Source: Pseudomonas sp. LRP2-20 (GTDB lineage: Bacteria > Pseudomonadota > Gammaproteobacteria > Pseudomonadales > Pseudomonadaceae). From it: a DNA stretch of 64,000 nt. Numbering within the stretch: the stretch's first letter is position 1; each line of letters opens with the position of its first letter. The stretch covers positions 1,494,001 through 1,558,000 of the forward strand of contig NZ_AP025944.1 of NCBI RefSeq assembly GCF_024349685.1, in the 5' to 3' direction. Made by a program: the position numbers and the translations under genes. Positions 51,293 through 60,051 of this stretch are shown piece by piece. A model generated the notes under the pieces. The model was not told the DNA's origin and ran no database searches. It saw only the letters and a list, made by a program, of their open reading frames with translations.

Positions 51293-52711
51293 ATGAGTGG
51301 ACAAAACATGCATTCAGGCGAGCTCAAGCGGGGCCTGAAGAACCGCCACATCCAGTTGATCGCCCTTGGCGGCGCGATTGGTACCGGCCTGTTCCTCGGC
51401 TCGGCAGGCGTGATGAAATCCGCCGGCCCGTCGATGATCCTCGGTTACGCCATCTGCGGCTTCATCGCCTTCATGATCATGCGCCAACTCGGCGAGATGA
51501 TCGTCGAAGAGCCGGTGGCCGGCTCGTTCAGCCACTTTGCGCACACCTACTGGGGCGGCTTCGCCGGTTTCCTGTCGGGCTGGAACTGCTGGGTGCTGTA
51601 CATCCTGGTGGGCATGTCGGAACTGTCGGCGGTGGGCAAGTACGTGCACTACTGGTGGCCGGAGATCCCGACCTGGGTCACGGCGGCCGCGTTCTTCGTG
51701 CTGATCAACGCCATCAACCTGATGAACGTGAAGTTCTTCGGTGAGGCCGAGTTCTGGTTCGCCATCATCAAGGTCGTGGCCATCGTCAGCATGATTGGCC
51801 TGGGTGCCTACCTGCTGACCAGCGGCAACGGTGGCCCTGACGCTTCGGTGAGCAACCTGTGGAGCCACGGTGGCTTCTTCCCGCACGGTGTCAGCGGCCT
51901 GGTGATGGCCCTGGCGTTCATCATGTTCTCGTTCGGTGGCCTGGAAATGCTCGGCTTCACCGCCGCCGAGGCCGACAAGCCGAAGACCGTGATCCCGAAG
52001 GCGATCAACCAGGTCATCTACCGCATCCTGATCTTCTATGTCGGTGCCTTGGTCGTGCTGCTGTCGCTGACCCCATGGGACAACCTGGTCGCCAGCATCG
52101 ACGCGTCCGGCGGCAGCTACGGCAGCAGCCCGTTCGTCCAGGTGTTCTCGCTGCTGGGCAGCGATGTGGCGGCCAACCTGCTGAACTTCGTGGTCCTGAC
52201 TGCGGCGCTGTCGGTGTACAACAGCGGCACCTACTGCAACGCGCGGATGCTGCTGGGCATGGCCGAGCAGGGTGATGCTCCGGCTTCGCTGGCCAAGGTC
52301 GACAAGCGTGGCGTACCGGTGCGTTCGATCCTGGTGTCGGCGGCCGTGACCCTGATTGCGGTGCTGCTCAACTACCTGATGCCGCAGAATGCGCTGGAGC
52401 TGCTGATGTCGCTGGTGGTCGCGACCCTGGTGATCAACTGGGCGATGATCAGCTACTCGCACCTGAAGTTCCGCCAGCACCTTGACCGCGTTGGCCAGAA
52501 GCCGCTGTTCAAGGCGCTGTGGTACCCGTACGGCAACTACCTGGTGCTGGCCTTCGTGGTGCTGATCCTCGGCATCATGCTGATGATTCCGGGCATCCAG
52601 GTGTCGGTGTATGCGATCCCGGTATGGCTGGCAGCGATGCTGATTGCCTACCTGCTCAAGGGCAAGCGCCGGCCACTGGCCAATGGCACTGCCGGTACCG
52701 TGGCCAAGTAA
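51293..52711 (+). CDS. aroP: Aromatic amino acid permease (AroP-like, APC family)
   Basis: A 472-residue permease of the amino acid transporter family with 12 membrane segments. It begins with the family signature LKNRHIQLIALGGAIGTGLF followed by LGSAGVMKSAGPSMILGYA. FSFGGLEMLGFTAAEADKPK in segment 6 and the loop after it are typical of AroP/GabP/ProY-type carriers. Substrate assignment to Phe/Tyr/Trp is by overall resemblance and by nearness to phhA and phhR. The ATG at 51293 has AGGTGA 9 bp upstream. Confidence 0.85.
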   Translation: MSGQNMHSGELKRGLKNRHIQLIALGGAIGTGLFLGSAGVMKSAGPSMILGYAICGFIAFMIMRQLGEMIVEEPVAGSFSHFAHTYWGGFAGFLSGWNCWVLYILVGMSELSAVGKYVHYWWPEIPTWVTAAAFFVLINAINLMNVKFFGEAEFWFAIIKVVAIVSMIGLGAYLLTSGNGGPDASVSNLWSHGGFFPHGVSGLVMALAFIMFSFGGLEMLGFTAAEADKPKTVIPKAINQVIYRILIFYVGALVVLLSLTPWDNLVASIDASGGSYGSSPFVQVFSLLGSDVAANLLNFVVLTAALSVYNSGTYCNARMLLGMAEQGDAPASLAKVDKRGVPVRSILVSAAVTLIAVLLNYLMPQNALELLMSLVVATLVINWAMISYSHLKFRQHLDRVGQKPLFKALWYPYGNYLVLAFVVLILGIMLMIPGIQVSVYAIPVWLAAMLIAYLLKGKRRPLANGTAGTVAK

Positions 52712-52729
52712 GCCGCTGGTTGATTGAAG

Positions 52730-52765
52730 AAACCCGATACCAGGTGACTGGCATCGGGTTTTTGT
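52730..52765 (+). terminator. Intrinsic terminator of the permease gene
   Basis: AACCCGATACCAG and CTGGCATCGGGTT pair around GTGA and are followed by TTTTTG. A single partial REP element (CCGGCCTCTTCGCGGGG) follows at about 52770-52795. Confidence 0.85.
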
Positions 52766-52796
52766 TGCCTGTTCCGGCCTCTTCGCGGGGCAGGAT

Positions 52797-53681
52797 TCAG
52801 ATCTGTTCCAGCAGCCAACTGCGAAATGCCCTCAGTGAAGGCAGTGCTTCATTGCGCGGCGGATAGATCAGGTAATAACTGCGCTGGCTGGCAAACGCCG
52901 CCCCTGGGCTGAACAGTTCGCCTTTGGCCAGCTCTTCCTCCACCAGAATCCTCGGTACCAGGCCGATGCCAATCCCGGCCCGCACGGCCTGAATCAGGTG
53001 CGAGGTCAGTTCGAAGCTCGGCCCCAGGCGCATCGCCCGGTGCGGCAAGCCGTGGTGGGAAAACCACTCGCCCCAGGCATGGGGGTTGTTGGCCACGTTC
53101 AGCAGGACCTCTTCACTGACCCGAGCCGGGCCCCAGCCAAGGCCATCGCCACCTGCCTCGGGCGGCAGGATCACCACCAGTTCCTCGGCATGCAGCCGGT
53201 GGCAGATCAAGCCCGGCAGGTCATGGCTGGCCACGCCGATGGCGGCGTCGATCTCGCTGGTGTCGAAATTGATCGCTTCGATACGTGAATGAATGTGCAC
53301 GAGCATGCCCGGGTGGGCGCTGTAGAACGCATGCAGGCGCGGCAGCAGCCACTTCGAGCCGAAGGTGGGCAGGGTCGCCAGGCGCAGGGTGCCGACCCCG
53401 GACTGGTAGGCCAGCGCCTGCAAGGTGGCGCTACGGATGCGCCCCAGTGCTTCGCTCAGCTCGCGCTGGTACAGCCTGCCAACGTCGGTCAGCTGGACCT
53501 GGCGGCCTTCGCGGCGGAACAGGGTCAGGCCCAGTTGCTGCTCCAGCGCCTGTACCTGGCGGCTGACCGCGCTCTGGGTCAGCGACAGTTCGGCAGCGGC
53601 GCGGGTGTAGCTTTCATGCCGGGCGGCGGCCTCGAAAGCCAGCAGCAGCGACATGGACGGTGTCAGGTGGCGGTAATTCAT
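52797..53681 (-). CDS. LysR-family regulator (GcvA-like)
   Basis: A 294-residue regulator with the helix-turn-helix LLLAFEAAARHESYTRAAAE LSLTQSAVSRQVQALEQQLG and an effector domain. The HLTPSMSLLLAFEAAARHES opening is of the GcvA/AmpR type. It is divergent from the dehydrogenase gene at 53834, its likely target. A TGCAT-N6-ATGCA dyad lies in the gap. Confidence 0.92.
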   Translation of the reverse strand: MNYRHLTPSMSLLLAFEAAARHESYTRAAAELSLTQSAVSRQVQALEQQLGLTLFRREGRQVQLTDVGRLYQRELSEALGRIRSATLQALAYQSGVGTLRLATLPTFGSKWLLPRLHAFYSAHPGMLVHIHSRIEAINFDTSEIDAAIGVASHDLPGLICHRLHAEELVVILPPEAGGDGLGWGPARVSEEVLLNVANNPHAWGEWFSHHGLPHRAMRLGPSFELTSHLIQAVRAGIGIGLVPRILVEEELAKGELFSPGAAFASQRSYYLIYPPRNEALPSLRAFRSWLLEQI

Positions 53682-53763
53682 TCATAAAAGTCATTGATAG
53701 CGGCAGGATTATCCGTTTGCCCCTGAAGCGAAACTACAGGAACATTGACCTATACGTCATCCC

Positions 53764-53779
53764 TGCATGAAACAATGCA
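53764..53779 (+). promoter_or_regulatory. Dyad between the LysR gene and the dehydrogenase gene
   Basis: TGCATGAAACAATGCA has 5-bp arms around 6 bp and lies 55 bp before the dehydrogenase start. It is a candidate LysR-type site. Confidence 0.4.
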
Positions 53780-53833
53780 TGCCGGCACGACAGGAATCCC
53801 GTGAATTAGCCCATATCAAGAGGCCATCCTTCG

Positions 53834-56800
53834 ATGATCGCCCAGCTGTCGACCCTTGCGCCGAGCGCCAACTACCCTGAATTCCTCGAGGCCCTGCGCA
53901 ACAGTGGCTTCCGTGGCCAGATCAGCGCCGACTACGGTACCCGTACGGTACTGGCCACCGACAACTCGATCTACCAGCGCTTGCCGCAGGCGGCGGTGTT
54001 CCCGCTGGACGCCGACGACGTGGCGCGGGTCGCCACGCTGATGGGCGAACCACGCTTCAAGGCGGTCAAGCTGACCCCGCGTGGCGGCGGAACCGGCACC
54101 AATGGCCAGTCGCTGACCGACGGCATCGTCGTCGACCTGTCGCGGCACATGAACCAGATCCTCGAAATCAATGTGCAGGAGCGCTGGGTGCGGGTCCAGG
54201 CGGGTACCGTCAAGGACCAGCTCAATGCCGCGCTCAAGCCCCACGGGCTGTTCTTCGCCCCTGAGCTGTCTACCTCCAACCGTGCCACCGTCGGCGGCAT
54301 GATCAACACCGACGCCAGCGGCCAGGGCAGCTGCACTTACGGCAAGACCCGCGACCACGTGCTCGAGTTGCACAGCGTGCTGCTCGGCGGCGAGCGCCTG
54401 CACAGCCTGCCGATCGACGACGCCGCACTGGAGCAAGCCTGCGCCGCGCCTGGCCGGGTCGGCGAGGTGTACCGCATGGCCCGGGAGATCCAGGAAACCC
54501 AGGCCGAGCTGATCGAGACCACCTTCCCCAAGCTCAACCGCTGCCTGACCGGCTATGACCTGGCGCACCTGCGCGACGAGCAGGGCCGCTTCAACCTCAA
54601 CAGCGTGCTGTGCGGCGCCGAAGGTTCGCTGGGCTATGTGGTCGAAGCCAAGCTCAATGTACTGCCGATCCCGAAATACGCGGTGCTGGTCAACGTGCGT
54701 TACACCAGCTTCATGGACGCCCTGCGCGATGCCAACGCACTGATGGCGCTCAAGCCACTGTCGATCGAAACGGTCGACTCCAAGGTGCTGATGCTGGCGA
54801 TGAAGGACATCGTCTGGCACAGCGTGGCCGAATACTTCCCGGCCGACCCCGAGCGCCCGACCCTGGGCATCAACCTGGTGGAGTTCTGCGGTGACGAGCC
54901 GGCCGAGGTCAATGCCCGGGTCCAGGCGTTCATCGATCACCTGCAGCGCGACACCAGCGTCGAGCGCCTGGGCCACACCCTGGCCGAGGGTGCCGAGGCG
55001 GTGACCCGCGTCTACACCATGCGCAAGCGCTCGGTGGGCCTGCTCGGCAACGTCGAGGGCGAGGTGCGCCCGCAGCCTTTCGTTGAAGACACGGCCGTGC
55101 CGCCGGAGCAGCTGGCCGACTACATCGCCGACTTCCGCGCGCTGCTCGATGGCTATGGCCTGGCCTATGGCATGTTCGGCCACGTCGATGCCGGCGTGCT
55201 GCACGTGCGCCCGGCGCTGGACATGAAAGACCCGGCCCAGGCCGCGCTGGTCAAGCCGATTTCCGATGCCGTGGCGGCGCTGACCAAGCGTTACGGCGGC
55301 CTGCTGTGGGGCGAGCACGGCAAGGGCCTGCGTTCGGAATACGTGCCCGAGTACTTCGGCGAGCTGTACCCGGCGCTGCAGCGCCTGAAGGGCGCCTTCG
55401 ACCCGCACAACCAGCTCAACCCAGGCAAGATCTGCACCCCGCCGGGCAGCGCCGAGGGCCTGACCCCGGTGGATGGCGTGACCCTGCGCGGCGACCTCGA
55501 CCGCACCATCGACGAGCGGGTGTGGCAGGACTTCCCAAGCGCCGTGCACTGCAACGGCAACGGCGCCTGCTACAACTACGACCCCAACGACGCCATGTGC
55601 CCGTCGTGGAAGGCCACCCGTGAACGCCAGCACTCGCCCAAGGGCCGTGCCTCGCTGATGCGCGAATGGCTGCGCCTGCAGGGCGAGGCCAACATCGATG
55701 TGCTGGCAGCGGCGCGCAACAAGGTGTCGTGGCTCAAGGGGCTGCCGGCGCGGCTGCGCAACAACCGTGCACGCAACCAGGGCCAGGAAGACTTCTCCCA
55801 TGAGGTGTACGACGCCATGGCTGGCTGCCTGGCGTGCAAGTCGTGCGCCGGGCAGTGTCCGATCAAGGTCAACGTGCCGGACTTCCGCTCGCGCTTCCTC
55901 GAGCTGTACCACGGCCGCTACCAGCGCCCGCTGCGTGACTACCTGATCGGCTCGCTGGAGTTCACCATCCCGTACCTGGCCCATGCCCCCGGCCTGTACA
56001 ACGCCGTGATGGGCTCGAAGTGGGTGAGCAAGCTGCTGGCGGACAAGGTCGGCATGGTCGACAGCCCGCTGATCAGCCGCTTCAACTTCCAGTCGACCCT
56101 GACCCGCTGCCGTGTCGGCATGGCCAGCGTGCCGGCCCTGCGCGAGCTGACTCCGGCCCAGCGCGAGCGCAGCATCGTGCTGGTGCAGGATGCCTTCACC
56201 CGTTACTTCGAAACGCCGCTGCTCGCTGCGTTCATCGAACTGGCCCATCGCCTGGGGCACCGGGTGTTCCTGGCGCCGTACAGCGCCAACGGCAAGCCAC
56301 TGCATGTGCAAGGCTTCCTCGGCGCTTTCGCCAAGGCGGCGATCCGTAATGCTGCCCAGCTCAAGGCCCTGGCTGACTGCGGCGTGCCGCTGGTGGGCCT
56401 GGACCCGGCGATGACCTTGGTCTATCGCCAGGAGTACCAGAAGGTGCCGGGGCTGGATGCCTGCCCGAACGTCCTGCTGCCACAGGAGTGGCTGATGGAT
56501 GTGCTGCCGGAGCAGGCGCCTGCTGCGTCGGGCAACTTCCGCCTGATGGCGCACTGCACCGAGAAGACCAACGTGCCAGCCAGCACCCGGCAGTGGGAGC
56601 AGGTGTTTGCCCGTCTGGGGCTGAAACTGGTGACCGAGGCGACCGGCTGCTGCGGCATGTCCGGTACCTACGGGCACGAGGCGCGCAACCAGGAGACTTC
56701 GCGGACCATCTTCGAGCAGTCGTGGGCGACCAAGCTGGACAAGCAAGGTGAGGCGCTGGCGACCGGCTACTCGTGCCGCAGCCAGGTCAAGCGCATGACC

Positions 56801-56854
56801 GAGCGGCAGATGCGCCACCCTCTGGAAGTTGTGTTGCAGTACGCCAAGCGCTAA
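53834..56854 (+). CDS. FAD- and iron-sulfur-containing oxidoreductase (YdiJ-type, D-2-hydroxyacid dehydrogenase)
   Basis: A 1006-residue fusion enzyme. The N-terminal half is an FAD-binding type 4 / FAD-oxidase C domain (PRGGGTGTNGQSLTDGIVVD, STSNRATVGGMINTDASGQG, GMFGHVDAGVLHVRP, GLLWGEHGKGLRSEY). A 4Fe-4S cluster region follows, with CLACKSCAGQCP and a remnant upstream cysteine set. The C-terminus carries a heterodisulfide-reductase-like CCG motif (GCCGMSGTYGHE). YdiJ of E. coli oxidises D-2-hydroxyglutarate and relatives, so this is the likely activity. Its regulator is probably the divergent LysR protein. Confidence 0.88.
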   Translation: MIAQLSTLAPSANYPEFLEALRNSGFRGQISADYGTRTVLATDNSIYQRLPQAAVFPLDADDVARVATLMGEPRFKAVKLTPRGGGTGTNGQSLTDGIVVDLSRHMNQILEINVQERWVRVQAGTVKDQLNAALKPHGLFFAPELSTSNRATVGGMINTDASGQGSCTYGKTRDHVLELHSVLLGGERLHSLPIDDAALEQACAAPGRVGEVYRMAREIQETQAELIETTFPKLNRCLTGYDLAHLRDEQGRFNLNSVLCGAEGSLGYVVEAKLNVLPIPKYAVLVNVRYTSFMDALRDANALMALKPLSIETVDSKVLMLAMKDIVWHSVAEYFPADPERPTLGINLVEFCGDEPAEVNARVQAFIDHLQRDTSVERLGHTLAEGAEAVTRVYTMRKRSVGLLGNVEGEVRPQPFVEDTAVPPEQLADYIADFRALLDGYGLAYGMFGHVDAGVLHVRPALDMKDPAQAALVKPISDAVAALTKRYGGLLWGEHGKGLRSEYVPEYFGELYPALQRLKGAFDPHNQLNPGKICTPPGSAEGLTPVDGVTLRGDLDRTIDERVWQDFPSAVHCNGNGACYNYDPNDAMCPSWKATRERQHSPKGRASLMREWLRLQGEANIDVLAAARNKVSWLKGLPARLRNNRARNQGQEDFSHEVYDAMAGCLACKSCAGQCPIKVNVPDFRSRFLELYHGRYQRPLRDYLIGSLEFTIPYLAHAPGLYNAVMGSKWVSKLLADKVGMVDSPLISRFNFQSTLTRCRVGMASVPALRELTPAQRERSIVLVQDAFTRYFETPLLAAFIELAHRLGHRVFLAPYSANGKPLHVQGFLGAFAKAAIRNAAQLKALADCGVPLVGLDPAMTLVYRQEYQKVPGLDACPNVLLPQEWLMDVLPEQAPAASGNFRLMAHCTEKTNVPASTRQWEQVFARLGLKLVTEATGCCGMSGTYGHEARNQETSRTIFEQSWATKLDKQGEALATGYSCRSQVKRMTERQMRHPLEVVLQYAKR

Positions 56855-56861
56855 CCCGCAA

Positions 56862-56984
56862 GGCCCTGTGGGCTGCTTCGCAGCCCATTCGCGGGCAAGC
56901 CCGCTCCCACAGGGGGACCACTGGGCCTGAGGTCAGTGCTCAACCTGTGGGAGCGGGCTTGCCCGCGAAGAGGCCGGTGCAGGC
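56862..56984. repeat. Inverted REP pair
   Basis: TTCGCGGGCAAGCCCGCTC arms face each other in the gap between the convergent dehydrogenase and MFS genes. Confidence 0.85.
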
Positions 56985-56990
56985 GACCCG

Positions 56991-58184
56991 TTATTCAGGA
57001 CTTTTGCGCTGGCTACGGGCCTGCTTGTACAGATACAGGCTCAACACCAGCCCACAACACGCCGCCGCCGCCGCAAACAGAAACATCGAGGCAAACCCGA
57101 ACCCCGATGCCACCGCACCTACCAGCGGCCCGGTAATCCCCAGCGACAAGTCGATGAACAGCGAATACGCCCCCACCGCCGCCCCGCGGTTGGCTGCCGA
57201 CACTTGGTTCACCGCTTCCACGCCCAGCGCCGGGAACACCAGCGAGAAGCCGAAACCACTCAGCGCCGCCCCCGCCAACGCCATCTCGGCATTCGGCGCC
57301 AGCCACAGCATGAGCAGGCCCAGGGTTTCCACCGACAGGCAAACGATTGCCACCCTGAACCCACCCATCCGATTGATCAGGTTGCCGAACAGCAGCCGCG
57401 CGCAGATAAAGCTGGCGCCGAACAGGCTCAGGGTCAGTGCCGCATTGGCCCAGCCGCGGCTGGCGTAATACAGGGTGATGAAGGTGGCGATGGTGCCAAA
57501 GCCGATCGAGCCCAGGGCCAGCCCCGAGCCATGCGCGAACACCTTGCCCAGCACCTGCATGAACGGCAGGCGCTTGCCGCTGACCACGGGCGCTGCGCGC
57601 TTCGGCCAGGCCAGCAGCAGGCCCAGCGCGCACAGCAGGATGATGCTCACGCCCATGCTCCAAAGTCCCAGGCCCTTGACCATCAGCACGCCCAATGGCG
57701 CACCGATGGCCAGCGCGCCATAGCTGGCGATGCCGTTCCAGGAAATCACCTTGGCGGTGTGCTCGGCACCGACCCGGCCGATACCCCAGCCGATCGAACC
57801 AGAGCCCACCAGGCTTTCCGCGCTACCCAGCACCAGGCGGCCGACCAGCAAGCAACCCAGGCTGACCCAGGGCAAGTCGGTGAGGAAGGCGCAGGCCAGC
57901 ATGAACACGCCGCTCAGGCCGCAGCCGGCCAGGCCATACATGACCGCCTTCTTGCTGCCGAGGTTGTCGATGATGCGGCTGGCGGTAGGGCGGCTCAGCA
58001 GGGTAGCGAGGTACTGCACGCTGATCACCAGGCCGGCGATCACGGCGCTGAAGCCGAGGTCGTTATGCACGTAGCCAGGCAGCACGGCAAGGGGGATGCC
58101 GATGTTCAGGTAGCCGATGAAGGTGAAGAGGACGATGGAAACGACTTGCAGGGTGACCGCAAGGGGGCGCGGTGAGTCAGGCAT
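56991..58184 (-). CDS. MFS transporter (YhhS/YfcJ-like)
   Basis: This 397-residue protein has 12 hydrophobic segments. The motifs [20 protein letters not shown] and the loop [20 protein letters not shown] (the motif A region of major facilitators) match the UPF0226/YhhS-YfcJ exporter group. The second half begins around residue 205. The substrate is unknown. It is on the same strand as phhB but separated by a small gene and a terminator, so it is not part of the phh operon. Confidence 0.88.
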   Translation of the reverse strand: MPDSPRPLAVTLQVVSIVLFTFIGYLNIGIPLAVLPGYVHNDLGFSAVIAGLVISVQYLATLLSRPTASRIIDNLGSKKAVMYGLAGCGLSGVFMLACAFLTDLPWVSLGCLLVGRLVLGSAESLVGSGSIGWGIGRVGAEHTAKVISWNGIASYGALAIGAPLGVLMVKGLGLWSMGVSIILLCALGLLLAWPKRAAPVVSGKRLPFMQVLGKVFAHGSGLALGSIGFGTIATFITLYYASRGWANAALTLSLFGASFICARLLFGNLINRMGGFRVAIVCLSVETLGLLMLWLAPNAEMALAGAALSGFGFSLVFPALGVEAVNQVSAANRGAAVGAYSLFIDLSLGITGPLVGAVASGFGFASMFLFAAAAACCGLVLSLYLYKQARSQRKSPE

Positions 58185-58282
58185 GAGGGTCTTCGTGGCA
58201 GAGGTTCGTGACGGTGTGAAAACGTGATGACGGGGGTAGCCCGCAGGTCAGCCGTTTTCACACAGTCTCAGGGATGCGCGGT

Positions 58283-58411
58283 TTATTCCTGGTCAGCGCT
58301 GGATTGATCGTCACCATCCTGATCGACGGCAGGCGTCGGTTCGGCGTGGACGGTAACGGATGGCTCTTCGGGGTTCAGGCTTGGGAAGGGAAGATTCGGG
58401 ATTTCATGCAT
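58283..58411 (-). CDS. Small acidic hypothetical protein
   Basis: A 42-codon frame (MHEIPNLPFPSLNPEEPSVT ... DQDGDDQSSADQE) with GAGGAA 7-8 bp upstream. It is rich in Pro, Asp and Glu and is probably disordered. The frame extends upstream without a ribosome site, so this ATG is the best start. It is unrecognised. The 5' side lies next to a stretch (58412-58575) without genes. Confidence 0.55.
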   Translation of the reverse strand: MHEIPNLPFPSLNPEEPSVTVHAEPTPAVDQDGDDQSSADQE

Positions 58412-58575
58412 CTCGTCGTTCCTCGCAAGTGTGAGTGAAAAGTCTGCGCCAGGCGCGTTCGAAGCTTCGTGAAGCTCGGGCAGGATACACAAGTCTGAAT
58501 GACAGTTTGTAAATTTTCCCGGTCGCTTGTCGGTTTCCAGGGCGGATACCGGACAGATTTCGGATAGAAAGCGGG

Positions 58576-58602
58576 CAAAAAAACAGGGCCTTGAGGCCCT
58601 GT
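58576..58602 (-). terminator. Intrinsic terminator of phhA-phhB
   Basis: Read on the minus strand, ACAGGGCC and GGCCCTGT pair around TCAA and are followed by seven T residues, 10 bp after the phhB stop. Confidence 0.9.
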
Positions 58603-58611
58603 TCGTGGTGC

Positions 58612-58968
58612 CTACTTGCGGCCTTCAGCCGCCTCGGCGACCTTGTCGGTGCGTGCGCACATGATGAAGTCATTGCGGTGCAGGCCCTTGATCGAGTGGC
58701 TCCACCAGGTCACGGTGACCTTGCCCCATTCGGTCAGCAGGCCAGGGTGGTGGCCTTCGGCCTCGGCGATCTCGCCCACGGCATTGGTGAACGCCAGCGC
58801 GTGCTTGAAGTTCTTGAACAGGAACACGCGCTCCAGTTCCATGTGGCCATCGCGGACTTCGATGTTCCAGTCCGGGATCTCGCGAATCAGCTCGGCCAGT
58901 TCGTCGTCGGTGACCTTGGGTGCGTCAGCGCGGCAGGCTTCGCAGTGGGCTTGGTTCAAGGCATTCAT
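58612..58968 (-). CDS. phhB: Pterin-4a-carbinolamine dehydratase
   Basis: This 118-residue enzyme regenerates the pterin cofactor of phenylalanine hydroxylase by dehydrating 4a-hydroxytetrahydropterin. The core pattern is present: [37 protein letters not shown] and [20 protein letters not shown] with the catalytic histidines, then [14 protein letters not shown]. It lies 38 bp after phhA on the same strand and shares its terminator. A third gene, phhC, is not present here. Confidence 0.95.
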   Translation of the reverse strand: MNALNQAHCEACRADAPKVTDDELAELIREIPDWNIEVRDGHMELERVFLFKNFKHALAFTNAVGEIAEAEGHHPGLLTEWGKVTVTWWSHSIKGLHRNDFIMCARTDKVAEAAEGRK

Positions 58969-59006
58969 GGTGTGGTTTCCGCTTCGAGTTGTTATCGGCA
59001 AGGCGC

Positions 59007-59795
59007 TCAGGCTGCGACCTTGGGTGGAAATTTCGGTGCGTGCAGCCCCAGCTGCATGGCTTGCTGGACCATGGCCATGATGTCTTCGTGGGCCAGGTCG
59101 AACAGGCGCTTCATGTTCGGCAGCACGAAGTACAGCGGCTGCAGGATGTCGATACGGTACGGCGTGCGCATGCACTCGATCGGGTCGAAGGCCTGGTGCT
59201 CAGGTTCGCCTGACAGACTGTAGACGGTCTCTTTCGGCGAGGAGAGGATGCCGCCGCCATAGATCTTGCGACCCTGGGCGGTCTCCATCAGGCCGAATTC
59301 GATGGTCATCCAGTACAGGCGCGCCAGGTACACGCGTTGTTCCTTGGTCGCGGCCAGGCCGAGCTTGCCGTAGGTGTGGGTGAATTCGGCGAAGAACGGG
59401 TTGGTCAGCAGCGGGCAGTGGCCGAAGATCTCGTGGAAGATGTCCGGTTCCTGCAGGTAGTCCAGCTCTTGCGGGGTGCGGATGAAGGTGGCGACCGGGA
59501 AGCGCTTGCTGGCCAGCAGTTCGAAGAAGGTCTGGAAGGGGATCAGCGCCGGTACCCGGGCAACCTGCCAGCCAGTGGTGGCGCCTAGCACCTTGTTGAT
59601 TTCGCCCAGCTGCGGAATGCGCTCATGGGGCAGCTTGAGCTGGTCGATGCCGTCCAGGTACTCCTGGCACGCGCGGCCTTCGATGACTTTCAGCTGGCGG
59701 GTGATCAGGGTGTTCCATACCGCATGCTCTTGCTGCGGGTAATCGATAAAACCGTGCGCATCGGGCTCGCGTGCCACGTATTGCGTCTGTTTCAT
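59007..59795 (-). CDS. phhA: Phenylalanine-4-hydroxylase
   Basis: A 262-residue iron- and tetrahydropterin-dependent monooxygenase that turns phenylalanine into tyrosine. Iron ligands lie in [13 protein letters not shown] and the nearby glutamate of TIEFGLME. The opening [20 protein letters not shown] and the bacterial length without a regulatory ACT domain fit. It forms an operon with phhB and is divergent from phhR, whose binding box lies between them. Confidence 0.96.
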   Translation of the reverse strand: MKQTQYVAREPDAHGFIDYPQQEHAVWNTLITRQLKVIEGRACQEYLDGIDQLKLPHERIPQLGEINKVLGATTGWQVARVPALIPFQTFFELLASKRFPVATFIRTPQELDYLQEPDIFHEIFGHCPLLTNPFFAEFTHTYGKLGLAATKEQRVYLARLYWMTIEFGLMETAQGRKIYGGGILSSPKETVYSLSGEPEHQAFDPIECMRTPYRIDILQPLYFVLPNMKRLFDLAHEDIMAMVQQAMQLGLHAPKFPPKVAA

Positions 59796-59914
59796 GTGGC
59801 TCTCCTGGTGAGGGCTTTTCTTGTTATGTCCACGACATGATTTAGGAATATCCCTTCAGCGGATGATTTGCACGGGGGCAGGCCCTGCGGGCAGGTGCCC
59901 TTTGATCGGTGTTG

Positions 59915-59932
59915 CGTAACGATAATTTTACA
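59915..59932 (+). promoter_or_regulatory. PhhR/TyrR-type box
   Basis: CGTAACGATAATTTTACA matches TGTAAA-N6-TTTACA at ten of twelve positions (right half perfect, left half four of six). It is about 128 bp from both start codons, so one site could serve phhA and phhR. Confidence 0.65.
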
Positions 59933-60051
59933 AAATGCCTGGCATGCCGGAAAATCCGCCTGATTAAGCTGTCCTTAACGGGGTTTTTGTCAGCTTATCT
60001 TTACGACTTTTCCGTGCGAGGTTGAAAAACTTCGCTGCTGAGAGAGCTTCC

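Noticed and set aside
53816..56818. A 1000-codon antisense frame over the dehydrogenase gene
   Set aside because: The sense strand encodes a full, recognisable enzyme; the antisense frame is typical of high third-position GC.
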